A DNA stretch of 64,000 nucleotides, taken from NCBI GenBank assembly GCA_024235415.1, contig JACKML010000001.1, positions 372,001 to 436,000 on the forward strand, given 5' to 3'. A program made the position numbers and the translations under genes. Shown in pieces: positions 34,505-42,573 of the stretch. Below the pieces are notes generated by a model. The model ran no database searches, was not told where the DNA came from, and saw nothing but the letters and a program-made list of their open reading frames with translations. Every line of letters begins with the position of its first letter. Position 1 is the first letter of the stretch. This stretch comes from Chromatiaceae bacterium (GTDB lineage Bacteria > Pseudomonadota > Gammaproteobacteria > Chromatiales > Chromatiaceae).

Positions 34505-36301
34505 CTAGCGCCCGCGCAGAAACAGCCGGTCCAGCGACTGCATATCCAGCTGGGTCCAGGTCGGACGGCCGTGATTGCACTGGCCACTGCGCTCGGTGTG
34601 TTCGATATCGCGCAACAGCGCATTCATCTCCTCTATACCGAGACGGCGGTTGGCCCGCACCGAGCCATGGCAGGCCATGGTCGCCAGGACCTCGTTGATA
34701 TGCTCCAGGATGCGCTGACTGCTGCCGTGCACCACCAGATCTGCGAGCACGTCGCGCAGCAGCCGTTCCGCATCCGCATGACGCAGCAGCGCCGGCAATG
34801 CGCGAACCACCAGGCTTTGATCCCCCAGGCGGTCGACCTCCATGCCCAGGGCGGACAACGCAGCGACATTGTCTTCGACCAGTTCGGCCTCGCGCCGGCT
34901 GACTGCCACGCTGACCGGCACCAGCAGCGGCTGACGCTTGATCCCCTCGGCGTCACGCGCCCGCTTGAACGACTCATAGGTGATGCGCTCATGCGCGGCG
35001 TGCATATCGACCAGCACCAGCCCATGCCGGTTCTGCGCCAGCACGTAGACACCGTGCAGCTGCGCCAGCGCAAATCCCAACGGATGGTCGTCCGTTGCAT
35101 CAGCCCCGGACGATGCCTGCATTGCCGGCGCCGGTGGCGCCACTGCGTCTTCGACCGGCGGCGCCTGCCACCGGAGGGTCGCCGCATAGGCCTCGCGACG
35201 CTCCGCGACGCGCAGCGGCATGCTCGACTGCTGTGGTTCGCCGATGTGCGGCACGGACACCTCGGGGGGAGTGGCGGGCACCATCCGCCCGCCATCTGCA
35301 GTGTCACCGACCGGCTCGGCCAGCACCCGGTGCAGCGTTCGGTAGAGGAAGTCATGGACCAGTCGTGACTCGCGAAATCGCACCTCATGCTTGGTCGGGT
35401 GGACGTTCACATCCACCAGTGCCGGTGCGAGGTCGAGAAAAAGCACATAGGCCGGATGGCGTCCGTGATACAGCACATCCTGAAATGCCTGGCGTACCGC
35501 GTGGCCGACCAGCTTGTCGCGCACCATGCGCCCGTTGACATAGAAATGCTGCATGTCGGCCTGGCTGCGCGAGAATGCCGGACGCGCCACCCAGCCGGCC
35601 AGTCGCAGGCCCGCAGCCTCATAGTCGAAATACAATGCATGTTCGATGAACGCCGGTCCCAGCAGGTCGGACAGGCGTCGCTCATGACCGCTTCGGTCGG
35701 CGGCCACGCTGGCACTGAATACCTCGCGGCCATTGTGCATCAGCACGAACGCCACATCCTGACGCACCAGTGCGAGTCGCTTAACGACCTGTTCCAGATG
35801 ACCGAACTCGGTCTTGTCGGTCCGCAGGAACTTGCGCCTGGCCGGGGTGTTGTAGAAGAGATCGCGCACCGTGACCACCGTGCCGCCGGACAGGGCCGCC
35901 GGACGCACCTGCTGCTCCTCGCCGACCACCTCCCAGGCCAGATCCGCGCCGCTGGCGCGCGACGCCAGGGTCAGACGCGACACCGAGGCAATCGCCGGCA
36001 GCGCCTCGCCGCGAAAACCCATGCTGGCGATGCGCTCGAGGTCTTCCAGCGAAGCCAGTTTGCTGGTCGCGTGGCGCGACAATGCCAGCGCAAGGTCATC
36101 TCTGTCGATCCCGGCCCCGTCGTCAATGACGCGGATCAGCTTGACCCCGCCCTGTTCGACATCGATCTGCACCCGCCGAGCACCCGCATCCAGGCTGTTT
36201 TCGACCAACTCCTTGACCACGGAAGCCGGACGCTCCACCACCTCGCCGGCGGCGATCTGGTTGACGAGCTGGGCAGGCAGGGCATGAATACGGGCGGGCA
36301 T
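34505..36301 (-). CDS. mutL: MutL, DNA mismatch repair protein with endonuclease-type motif
   Basis: This 598-residue GHKL ATPase starts MPARIHALPAQLVNQIAAGEVVERPASVVKELVENSLDAG and retains DDGAGI and GFRGEAL. The ATG at 36301 fits the family; the 46-codon extension upstream overlaps a terminator and is rejected. The C-terminal domain carries DMHAAHERITYE, which fits the endonuclease motif DQHA-x2-E-x4-E except for Met in place of Gln. It also has ACHGSVRA and CNHGRP. This matches nicking-competent MutL proteins of bacteria that do not use MutH. It is followed at once by miaA. Confidence 0.95.
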   Translation of the reverse strand: MPARIHALPAQLVNQIAAGEVVERPASVVKELVENSLDAGARRVQIDVEQGGVKLIRVIDDGAGIDRDDLALALSRHATSKLASLEDLERIASMGFRGEALPAIASVSRLTLASRASGADLAWEVVGEEQQVRPAALSGGTVVTVRDLFYNTPARRKFLRTDKTEFGHLEQVVKRLALVRQDVAFVLMHNGREVFSASVAADRSGHERRLSDLLGPAFIEHALYFDYEAAGLRLAGWVARPAFSRSQADMQHFYVNGRMVRDKLVGHAVRQAFQDVLYHGRHPAYVLFLDLAPALVDVNVHPTKHEVRFRESRLVHDFLYRTLHRVLAEPVGDTADGGRMVPATPPEVSVPHIGEPQQSSMPLRVAERREAYAATLRWQAPPVEDAVAPPAPAMQASSGADATDDHPLGFALAQLHGVYVLAQNRHGLVLVDMHAAHERITYESFKRARDAEGIKRQPLLVPVSVAVSRREAELVEDNVAALSALGMEVDRLGDQSLVVRALPALLRHADAERLLRDVLADLVVHGSSQRILEHINEVLATMACHGSVRANRRLGIEEMNALLRDIEHTERSGQCNHGRPTWTQLDMQSLDRLFLRGR

Positions 36302-36331
36302 GTGCGCATTCTGCCACCCGCGGGCACAACG

Positions 36332-36355
36332 AAAAAAGCCCGCGCGAACGCGGGC
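36332..36355 (-). terminator. Intrinsic terminator after the DsrE-family gene
   Basis: A perfect 7-bp stem (GCCCGCG/CGCGGGC) closed by a TTCG/CGAA tetraloop is followed by six Ts on the minus strand. It lies between the DsrE-like gene and mutL, so mutL needs its own promoter or readthrough. Confidence 0.85.
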
Positions 36356-36383
36356 CAAGCCTTCCTTCAGAAAAAGGGCACTG

Positions 36384-36809
36384 TCAGGGGCGGATATAAG
36401 ACCAGCCCTGCTCCTGGCGCTCGACCAGGTGAACCACACCGGATGGGACCATCTTGGCCTGCGGCATCAGCTCGACCTGCTTGCCGGCCTTCTGTGACAT
36501 CTTTGACAGCGTATTCGCACAGGCCTGGAAGCTGACATTCTCAAAATTCTGCGCAATGCTGACGACGCGCTCCTCAACCGGTGACTTACCGGGGACCAGC
36601 ATGGTCAGACCGGGACCGTAGGCGACGATCTCGATTTCAACCTCTTCACCCTTGTCCTGGTAATACTTATTGATGTTGGACGCGTTGTTGAGGACCAGTT
36701 CCTGGCGCGCCGGATCGGCCTCGTCAAGGTGCAACACAATCCGATGCTTGTCGGCCGCATTCACCGTGGCCGCAAGGAACAACGCCGTCATTAGGGTAAG
36801 AAACCGCAT
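36384..36809 (-). CDS. Periplasmic DsrE-family protein
   Basis: This 141-residue protein has a signal peptide (MRFLTLMTALFLAATVNAA) and a DsrE/DsrF-like fold pattern (HRIVLHLDEADPARQELVLNNASNINKYYQ, then VEIEIVAYGPGLTML and FQACANTLSKM). It keeps a single cysteine in the position used for sulfur relay in DsrE-type proteins (QACANT). Cytoplasmic DsrEFH traffics sulfane sulfur in sulfur oxidisers; exported relatives are common in the same organisms but are less well understood. It is inserted between the amidase and mutL genes, unlike E. coli. Confidence 0.85.
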   Translation of the reverse strand: MRFLTLMTALFLAATVNAADKHRIVLHLDEADPARQELVLNNASNINKYYQDKGEEVEIEIVAYGPGLTMLVPGKSPVEERVVSIAQNFENVSFQACANTLSKMSQKAGKQVELMPQAKMVPSGVVHLVERQEQGWSYIRP

Positions 36810-36915
36810 CTCTCTCTCCTGCTCAATTGCAAATCGGGTCCGGGCTGCTTAATCGTAATTTGCCCGGCTCCCCAGTAAGACGCGGAGGTACGGCGGTTAT
36901 TCCCGCCGGATGGGA

Positions 36916-38220
36916 TCAGGTATCGGGGATGACGAGGACCTGGCCGATGCGGATGAGGTTGTCGCTGCGGATATCGTTCTGGCGGCGCAGCGAACCCAGG
37001 CTCACCTGGTAGCGGTCGGCGATCTCGGAGAGCGTGTCACCCTTGCTGATCACGTGCTTGAGTATCGCGCGCTGACGCTCGGCCAGCCGGGTTCCGGGCG
37101 GCGGCGCCTCAGTGAAAAATTTCTGCACTCCGGACAGGATCGCCTTGGCCATGCGTTCCTGGTGCTGCGGGTCGCGCAGATTGCGCTCCTCCTCGGGATT
37201 GGAGATGAAACCCGTCTCGACCAGCATCGACGGGACATCGGGCGACTTCAGCACCATGAAGCCTGCCTGTTGTACCCGCCGACCGTGGACCCGGCCGACC
37301 CTCCCCAACTCGCCATACACGCGCGAGGCGGCGCTCAGGCTGGCATGCTGGGTGGCCGACTGCGACAGGTCGAGCAATACCGAGGCGAGCACATCGTCTT
37401 TATCGTCGAGGCTGACCCCGCCGACCAGATCAGAGGAGTTTTCCTTCTCCGCCAGCCAGCGTGCCGCCTCGCTCGACGCACCGCGTTGCGACAGCACATA
37501 CACCGAGGAACCCCGCACCCGCTTGTCGTTGAACGCATCGGCATGGATCGACACGAACAGATCGGCGCGCTGCTCACGCGCTATGGCCATGCGCTTGCGC
37601 AGGCCGATGTAATAGTCGCCATCACGGGTCAGCACCGCGCGCATCCCGGGCTCGGCGTCGATCAGACGCTTGAGGCGACGCGCGATCTGCAGGGTCACGT
37701 CCTTTTCTTCGGTGCGGAAACGTGAACCGCTGGCACCGGGGTCGTCACCGCCATGACCCGCATCGACCGCCACCACGATGTCGCGCGCGCGCTCGATGTC
37801 AGTGGTCGACTTGGCCACCCGCGGCACGCGGGTGGCCTCGACCGGGTACAGATCCACCACCAATCTATGCCCATAACTCGCGTTCGGTTTCAGCAGAAAG
37901 GTCTTGGGCCTGACCGCCTGCCTGAGGTCGAGCACCACCCTCAATCCGCCATCAGGCCGTGGGGCGTGGCGCAAACCGCCAAGATGGACGTCTTCGATCG
38001 CAGCGGCGGAAAAACCGTCGGCCACCGTGACATCGGCGAAATCGATCACCAGGCGGTCCGGCCCGCTGAGAGAGAACACCTTGTGCTCGGCAGGGCCCGT
38101 CGTATCGAACACCAGTCTGGTGTGATCAGGGGCTGTCCACAGGCGTACGCCCGCCACCTGCGCGGCAGGGAGCTGGGATACGAACAGCAACAATGCAATT
38201 AGGGTCAGTAGCTTTTTCAT
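36916..38220 (-). CDS. N-acetylmuramoyl-L-alanine amidase (AmiB/AmiC type) with LysM
   Basis: This 434-residue periplasmic enzyme has a signal peptide, an AMIN domain (about 25-125), a zinc amidase_3 domain (DAGHGGDDPGASG, then SIHADAFNDKRVRGSSVY and the catalytic VETGFISN) and a C-terminal LysM domain (VISKGDTLSEIADRYQVSLGSLRRQN). It cleaves septal peptidoglycan during daughter-cell separation and is normally activated by EnvC or NlpD. A LysM tail is typical of AmiB. The gene order tsaE-amidase-mutL is that of E. coli, where this gene is amiB. Confidence 0.94.
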   Translation of the reverse strand: MKKLLTLIALLLFVSQLPAAQVAGVRLWTAPDHTRLVFDTTGPAEHKVFSLSGPDRLVIDFADVTVADGFSAAAIEDVHLGGLRHAPRPDGGLRVVLDLRQAVRPKTFLLKPNASYGHRLVVDLYPVEATRVPRVAKSTTDIERARDIVVAVDAGHGGDDPGASGSRFRTEEKDVTLQIARRLKRLIDAEPGMRAVLTRDGDYYIGLRKRMAIAREQRADLFVSIHADAFNDKRVRGSSVYVLSQRGASSEAARWLAEKENSSDLVGGVSLDDKDDVLASVLLDLSQSATQHASLSAASRVYGELGRVGRVHGRRVQQAGFMVLKSPDVPSMLVETGFISNPEEERNLRDPQHQERMAKAILSGVQKFFTEAPPPGTRLAERQRAILKHVISKGDTLSEIADRYQVSLGSLRRQNDIRSDNLIRIGQVLVIPDT

Positions 38221-38323
38221 GGGTTCAGAGGTCTGAATTTTCCCTGAGCCAGTGTCTTGAAGTTAGCACAGCAAAAAAGTTTTTCCTAGATAATCCGGCC
38301 ATCTAGGCCATCTTTCTAGAAAG

Positions 38324-38803
38324 TCACTGGAAGTGTCGACACAGAATCGATAACGGCCGCTCACCGCGCGGCCCGGGCGCCGCCAGCACGATTTCGCGTC
38401 CCGCGGCACGATGCCGGATCACGATTCGCAGGTCGGCCGGCGGCAGCCATCCCGCGCCACGCTCCGGCCATTCGATCAGTATCACAGCCTCTTCGGCGAG
38501 CATCTCGCGCAGACCGAGGTAGTCCAGCTCGGCCGGATCGGCCACCCGGTACAGGTCGAGGTGATAGACCTTCCTGCCGTCGATCTCATAGGGCTCGATC
38601 AGGGTATAGGTCGGGCTCTTGACCGCGCCACGGTGCCCCAGGCCGCGCAGGAACCCGCGCGCCAGCGTGGTCTTGCCAGCGCCCAAGTCACCCTCGAGGA
38701 AGATCAGCATCGGCGCCACACAGACATCGGCGAGGCGCGCGCCCAGCATCTCCTGCGAGGATTCGTCGGGCAGCTCGATGCGGCAACCGGCAGTCGTTGT
38801 CAT
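38324..38803 (-). CDS. tsaE: TsaE, ATPase of the tRNA t6A complex
   Basis: This 159-residue P-loop protein has GDLGAGKTTLARGFLRGLGH, the family strand SPTYTLIEPYEI and HLDLYRVADPAELDYLGLRE. It joins TsaB and TsaD to form N6-threonylcarbamoyladenosine at A37 of ANN-decoding tRNAs. Its start overlaps the end of the nnr gene (4 bp), so the two are translationally coupled, as in most gammaproteobacteria. The gene ends about 100 bp before the amidase. Confidence 0.95.
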   Translation of the reverse strand: MTTTAGCRIELPDESSQEMLGARLADVCVAPMLIFLEGDLGAGKTTLARGFLRGLGHRGAVKSPTYTLIEPYEIDGRKVYHLDLYRVADPAELDYLGLREMLAEEAVILIEWPERGAGWLPPADLRIVIRHRAAGREIVLAAPGPRGERPLSILCRHFQ

Positions 38804-40314
38804 CGGGGATTCACCAGGCCGCGCAGGCAGTTGATCAGATCGCCGGCGAGCAGACCGCGCTCACCGCCCATATCGGCCGCAACGTCACCGGCCGCTGCGT
38901 GCAGGCAGACACCGGCCTCGGCCGCATCGCGCACCCCGAATCCCTGTGCCAGCAGTCCGGCAATCACGCCGGTCAGCGCGTCCCCCATGCCACCACTGGC
39001 CATGCCGGGGTTGCCGTCGCTACAGATCGCAGGCGGGGTGCTGCCGGTGCTGGCGACCACACTGCCAGCCCCCTTCAACACCACGCTGCCACCGAACCGA
39101 TGCTGCAGGTCCCGCGCGCTCTGCAGGCGCTGACCCTGGATCTCGGCGCTGCACACCGCCAGTAATGCGGCCGCTTCGCCGGGATGTGGTGTGAGCACCC
39201 AGTCGTCGCGTCGTACCGGCGCCTCAGCCAGCAGATGCAGTGCATCGGCGTCCACGACCAGCGGCCGCGCGGCACCGCACGCAGCATCCCACAGTGCACG
39301 CGCCCAGGCGTCACGACCCAGGCCGGGACCGATCGCGATCACCGTCGCGGCGCGCAGCAGCGGCAGCAGCGCGGCCGGGTCGTCAGTCGCGTGCACCATC
39401 ACCTCCGGGCGCATCGCCAGCACCGGTGCCAGGTGCTCGGGCCGCGTCGCCAGGCTGACCAGGCCGGCACCCACACGCAGCGCGGCCTCGGCCGCGAGTC
39501 GCGGTGCCCCGCCCATGCCGTGATTGCCACCGATCACCAGCACATGGCCGAAATGTCCCTTGTGTACATTGCGCCGCCGCGGACCGAGCAACGCCCCCTG
39601 TTTGCGCCAATCGATCCTGCGCGCGGACAGCAGGCTGCTGGCATACACCGTGGCCGGTACGCCGAGACTGTCGAACACGACCTCGCCGACGTTGTCCGGC
39701 CCGTCGGCGGTGAACAGGCCCGGCTTGAGTCCGATGAAACTGATGGTGGCGGCGGCGCGTACGGCATCCCCCAACACCACCCCACTGTCGGCATCAAGCC
39801 CCGACGGGATATCGACCGCCAGGCAGGGTGCGGGGTGCGCATTGATCGCCGCGATGGCCTCGGCCCAGTATCCGGTGACCGCGCGGTCGAGCCCTGTGCC
39901 CAGCAGCGCATCGATGATCAGGTCGACGGCCTGCGGTATCCCGGTGAACGGTCTCCAGTCGCCGCCCGCCTCCTGCCAGCGCGCGGCATTGACGGCCGCA
40001 TCGCCGCGCAGCCGCTCACGATCGCCCAGCTGCAATACCGTCACACCCAGGCCCGCCTCCCGCGCCAGACGCGCAACGACGAACCCGTCGCCGGCGTTGT
40101 TGCCGGTGCCGGCAAGCACCGCGACACTGCTCGCCTGAGGCCATCGACGGCGCAGCAGATCGAAGGCGGCGCGCCCGGCGCGCTCCATCAACTCAAGGCC
40201 CGGAATCGCGAACTCCTCGATCGCCAGGCGATCGAAGCCACGCACCTGTTCGCTGGTATAGAGCGCGCGCGGCAAGTCGTCGGTGGCGGGGAGGGTTCGA
40301 AACTTCATCGGCAT
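38800..40314 (-). CDS. nnr: Bifunctional NAD(P)H-hydrate epimerase/dehydratase
   Basis: This 504-residue fusion joins an N-terminal YjeF_N epimerase (AGRAAFDLLRRRWP, VLAGTGNNAGDGFVVARLAREAG, DALLGTGLDR) to a C-terminal ribokinase-like dehydratase (KGHFGHVLVIGGNHGMGGAPRLAAEAALRVGAG, LTPHPGEAAALL, GNPGMASGGMGDALTGVIAGLL). Together they repair hydrated NADH and NADPH. The divergent queG gene starts only 33 bp away. It heads the tsaE-amidase-mutL run, as in E. coli. Confidence 0.95.
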   Translation of the reverse strand: MPMKFRTLPATDDLPRALYTSEQVRGFDRLAIEEFAIPGLELMERAGRAAFDLLRRRWPQASSVAVLAGTGNNAGDGFVVARLAREAGLGVTVLQLGDRERLRGDAAVNAARWQEAGGDWRPFTGIPQAVDLIIDALLGTGLDRAVTGYWAEAIAAINAHPAPCLAVDIPSGLDADSGVVLGDAVRAAATISFIGLKPGLFTADGPDNVGEVVFDSLGVPATVYASSLLSARRIDWRKQGALLGPRRRNVHKGHFGHVLVIGGNHGMGGAPRLAAEAALRVGAGLVSLATRPEHLAPVLAMRPEVMVHATDDPAALLPLLRAATVIAIGPGLGRDAWARALWDAACGAARPLVVDADALHLLAEAPVRRDDWVLTPHPGEAAALLAVCSAEIQGQRLQSARDLQHRFGGSVVLKGAGSVVASTGSTPPAICSDGNPGMASGGMGDALTGVIAGLLAQGFGVRDAAEAGVCLHAAAGDVAADMGGERGLLAGDLINCLRGLVNPR

Positions 40315-40347
40315 CCGGGGAGCTTATCGGTTTATCTTATTTATACG

Positions 40348-41415
40348 ATGGAACCCCAATCGACGATCGATTTCAATCAGCTCGCCCTAAACATCAAGGC
40401 GTGGGGCAAGGCCCTGGGCTTTCAGAAGGTCGGGATCACCGACACCGACCTGCATGACGCGGAACGGCACCTCGATCACTGGCTGGGGAACGGTTTTCAC
40501 GGCGAAATGGCCTTCATGCACCAGCATGGCAGCAAGCGCACGCGCCCCGCTGAACTGGTACCCGGCACCGTGCGCATCATTTCAGTACGCATGGATTACC
40601 TGCCCGACGAGACCGACCCGGCAGCCATTCTCGACGACCCTTCACGCGCTTTCGTCTCGCGTTATGCGCTCGGCCGCGACTATCACAAGCTGCTACGCAA
40701 ACGCCTGCAGCGCCTGGCCGACCTCATCGTGGCGGAGGCAGGACCGTTCGGCTATCGCGCCTTTGTCGACTCGGCACCGGTGATGGAAAAAGCGATCGCG
40801 CAGAAGGCCGGGCTCGGCTGGATCGGCAAACACTCCAATCTGCTCGATCGCACAGCCGGATCGTGGTTCTTTCTCGGCGAGCTCTACACCGACCTGCCAT
40901 TACCGGTCGATCACCCCGTTACCGATCATTGCGGCAACTGCCGCGCCTGTATCGACTGCTGCCCGACACAGGCGATCGTCGCGCCCTACCAGGTCGACGC
41001 GCGCCTCTGCATCTCCTACCTGACCATCGAACTCAAGGGCGCAATTCCGCACGCGTTGCGCTCACTGCTCGGCAACCGCATCTACGGCTGCGACGACTGC
41101 CAGCAGGTCTGCCCGTGGAACCGCTTTGCCACCGCCACGCCGGAACAGGACTTCATGCCCAGGCACGGGCTCGATACTGCAACGCTGTGCGAGCTGTTTG
41201 CCTGGGACGAGGATACTTTCCTTGCACGTACCCAAGGATCGGCGATCCGGCGCATCGGCTACCAGCGCTGGCTGCGCAACATCGCGGTGGCGCTGGGCAA
41301 CGCCACATCCTCGGCAAGCGCCGTCGCGGCGCTGCAGGCGCGCCGCGACATCGACGATCCGCTGGTCGGTGAACACATCGAATGGGCACTGCGGCGCCAC
41401 GAAGGGCACAGCTGA
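40348..41415 (+). CDS. queG: QueG, epoxyqueuosine reductase
   Basis: This 355-residue enzyme performs the last step of queuosine synthesis in tRNA with cobalamin and two 4Fe-4S clusters. It has GRDYHKLLRKRLQRL, the SAPVMEKAIAQKAGLGWIGKHSNL segment and the cluster motifs CGNCRACIDCCPTQAI and CDDCQQVCPWN. The ATG at 40348 is the natural start; the longer reading extends through the antisense of nnr and is rejected. It ends 10 bp before a convergent regulator gene. Confidence 0.96.
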   Translation: MEPQSTIDFNQLALNIKAWGKALGFQKVGITDTDLHDAERHLDHWLGNGFHGEMAFMHQHGSKRTRPAELVPGTVRIISVRMDYLPDETDPAAILDDPSRAFVSRYALGRDYHKLLRKRLQRLADLIVAEAGPFGYRAFVDSAPVMEKAIAQKAGLGWIGKHSNLLDRTAGSWFFLGELYTDLPLPVDHPVTDHCGNCRACIDCCPTQAIVAPYQVDARLCISYLTIELKGAIPHALRSLLGNRIYGCDDCQQVCPWNRFATATPEQDFMPRHGLDTATLCELFAWDEDTFLARTQGSAIRRIGYQRWLRNIAVALGNATSSASAVAALQARRDIDDPLVGEHIEWALRRHEGHS

Positions 41416-41425
41416 GCAAGCCCGA

Positions 41426-42199
41426 TCAATTCCCCGCGCCGACGCGACCCGTACCTTCCGCCAGCGCGAGCAGCCCATCGCGATCTCGCAGGTAGATGGT
41501 CCTGCGGTTGATTTCGATGAAGCCCTCGTCCTGCAGCCGGTGCAGCTCGCGGGAGAACGTCTCAGCCGAGATGTTCAGGGTGCTGGCGATTACCGACTTG
41601 GGCGCCGGAAGGCACACCTCGAGATGCGGTGATGGCCGATCGGCCGCGTTGCGCAACAGATAGCTGACAGTACGCTGCAGCGCATTCTGCAGGCAGCATG
41701 TCTCCAGATCCGTAATCAACTCGCGCATCAGGGCACTCATCCCCCTGAGCATCGCCGCGGTGAAATCCGGACTGCGCGCCAGCGCGTCGCTGATCACCTG
41801 GCGTGGCAGATAAGCAAGATTCACCACCGACAGGGTCTCAACGAATACCGGGCTCGGGATGGAATTGAACATGATGGCCTCACCGAAGCTGTCTCCCGGC
41901 CCCAAAACGCGCAGGACGCGTTCATCGCCGTTACACGACAACATGTAAAGCTTCAGGTGTCCTTCGAGCACTGTGTAGAGGCCGTCCAGATAGTCGCCTC
42001 TGCTCAGAATACGCGTCGCCCGCGACTCTTCCTGCAACCATCCACCACGTGCAATGGCCTCGACCTGGCCCCTGTCCAGGTCGGTGAACAGCGACAGCCC
42101 TGCCAGAAGATCGGCATCCAGAGGTATGCCCGTCGAATGCATCGTAACCCCGCACCCTGAGAATTCGTATTGCAACGCGGTACGGCTGCGTCGGTTCAT
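41426..42199 (-). CDS. Crp/Fnr-family transcriptional regulator
   Basis: This protein of about 257 residues has an N-terminal cyclic-nucleotide-binding-like beta-roll (ILSRGDYLDGLYTVLEGHLKLYML, VLRVLGPGDSFGEAIMFN), a long dimerisation helix and a C-terminal HTH_Crp helix (APKSVIASTLNISAETFSRELHRLQDEGFI). The N-terminus lacks the FNR four-cysteine iron-sulfur pattern, so it resembles Dnr/NnrR-type haem or NO sensors more than FNR. The recognition helix contains SAETFSREL, with Glu and Ser-Arg as in FNR-type readers of TTGAT half-sites. A perfect TTGAT-N4-ATCAA box lies 66 bp upstream. Another ATG at 42142 is a plausible start. Confidence 0.88.
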   Translation of the reverse strand: MNRRSRTALQYEFSGCGVTMHSTGIPLDADLLAGLSLFTDLDRGQVEAIARGGWLQEESRATRILSRGDYLDGLYTVLEGHLKLYMLSCNGDERVLRVLGPGDSFGEAIMFNSIPSPVFVETLSVVNLAYLPRQVISDALARSPDFTAAMLRGMSALMRELITDLETCCLQNALQRTVSYLLRNAADRPSPHLEVCLPAPKSVIASTLNISAETFSRELHRLQDEGFIEINRRTIYLRDRDGLLALAEGTGRVGAGN

Positions 42200-42202
42200 C
42201 AA

Positions 42203-42573
42203 GATTCTCTAATAAACGAAAACGGCGGGACTTGACTTTTGTCGTATCGGTCCCCGCCGAAGGATTGATGCAGATCAAAACCAGCCGCAATCAAGACGCC
42301 ACCAATTCACAAGCTGATATCTATTCAAGTGACGCAAGGTTCGAAGTGGTGGTGGTGCTTTACAACGAGAAATACGCCAAGCCGATCGGGGATGGCCTAC
42401 CTGCACATGGGGCAGATGGGGCCCGCTCGTGCATCGTTCATCGAGGCCAGGGCGTGCGGGAGGCGGCACAGCTGCGGGAGATCATCACGTGGATCGACAC
42501 GCGAGAAAATAATTCGCCACGTCCGCAACGCTGAATCCAACGGGGGTGGTGACGCACAAGACCAAGGGCCGCT
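42203..42573. other. 371-bp region around the FNR box, with one weak ORF
   Basis: This gap lies between the Fnr-family gene and the TIR gene. It contains the FNR box and a plus-strand frame from an ATG at 42268 to a stop at 42534, about 88 residues (starting MQIKTSRNQDATNSQADIYS). That frame has no recognised domain and starts inside the box itself. I do not call it a gene. Confidence 0.4.
42265..42278. promoter_or_regulatory. FNR/Dnr-type binding site
   Basis: TTGATGCAGATCAA is a perfect TTGAT-N4-ATCAA palindrome, the FNR, Anr and Dnr consensus. It lies 66 bp upstream of the ATG of the divergently read Fnr-family gene, suiting autoregulation. A plus-strand promoter is not obvious. Confidence 0.75.

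Noticed and set aside
33530..35368. Long plus-strand frame of 612 codons across miaA and mutL
   Set aside because: It is the antisense of two well-recognised genes. Its translation is rich in Arg, Gln and His and matches no family, which is typical of a high-GC shadow frame.
36302..36439. Upstream extension of mutL by 46 codons
   Set aside because: It covers the terminator of the DsrE-like gene, and MPARIH at 36301 matches the usual MutL N-terminus.
42268..42534. Plus-strand ORF of about 88 codons next to the FNR box
   Set aside because: The ATG lies inside the regulatory palindrome, no ribosome-binding site is seen and no domain is recognised. It is left as a possible but unsupported gene.
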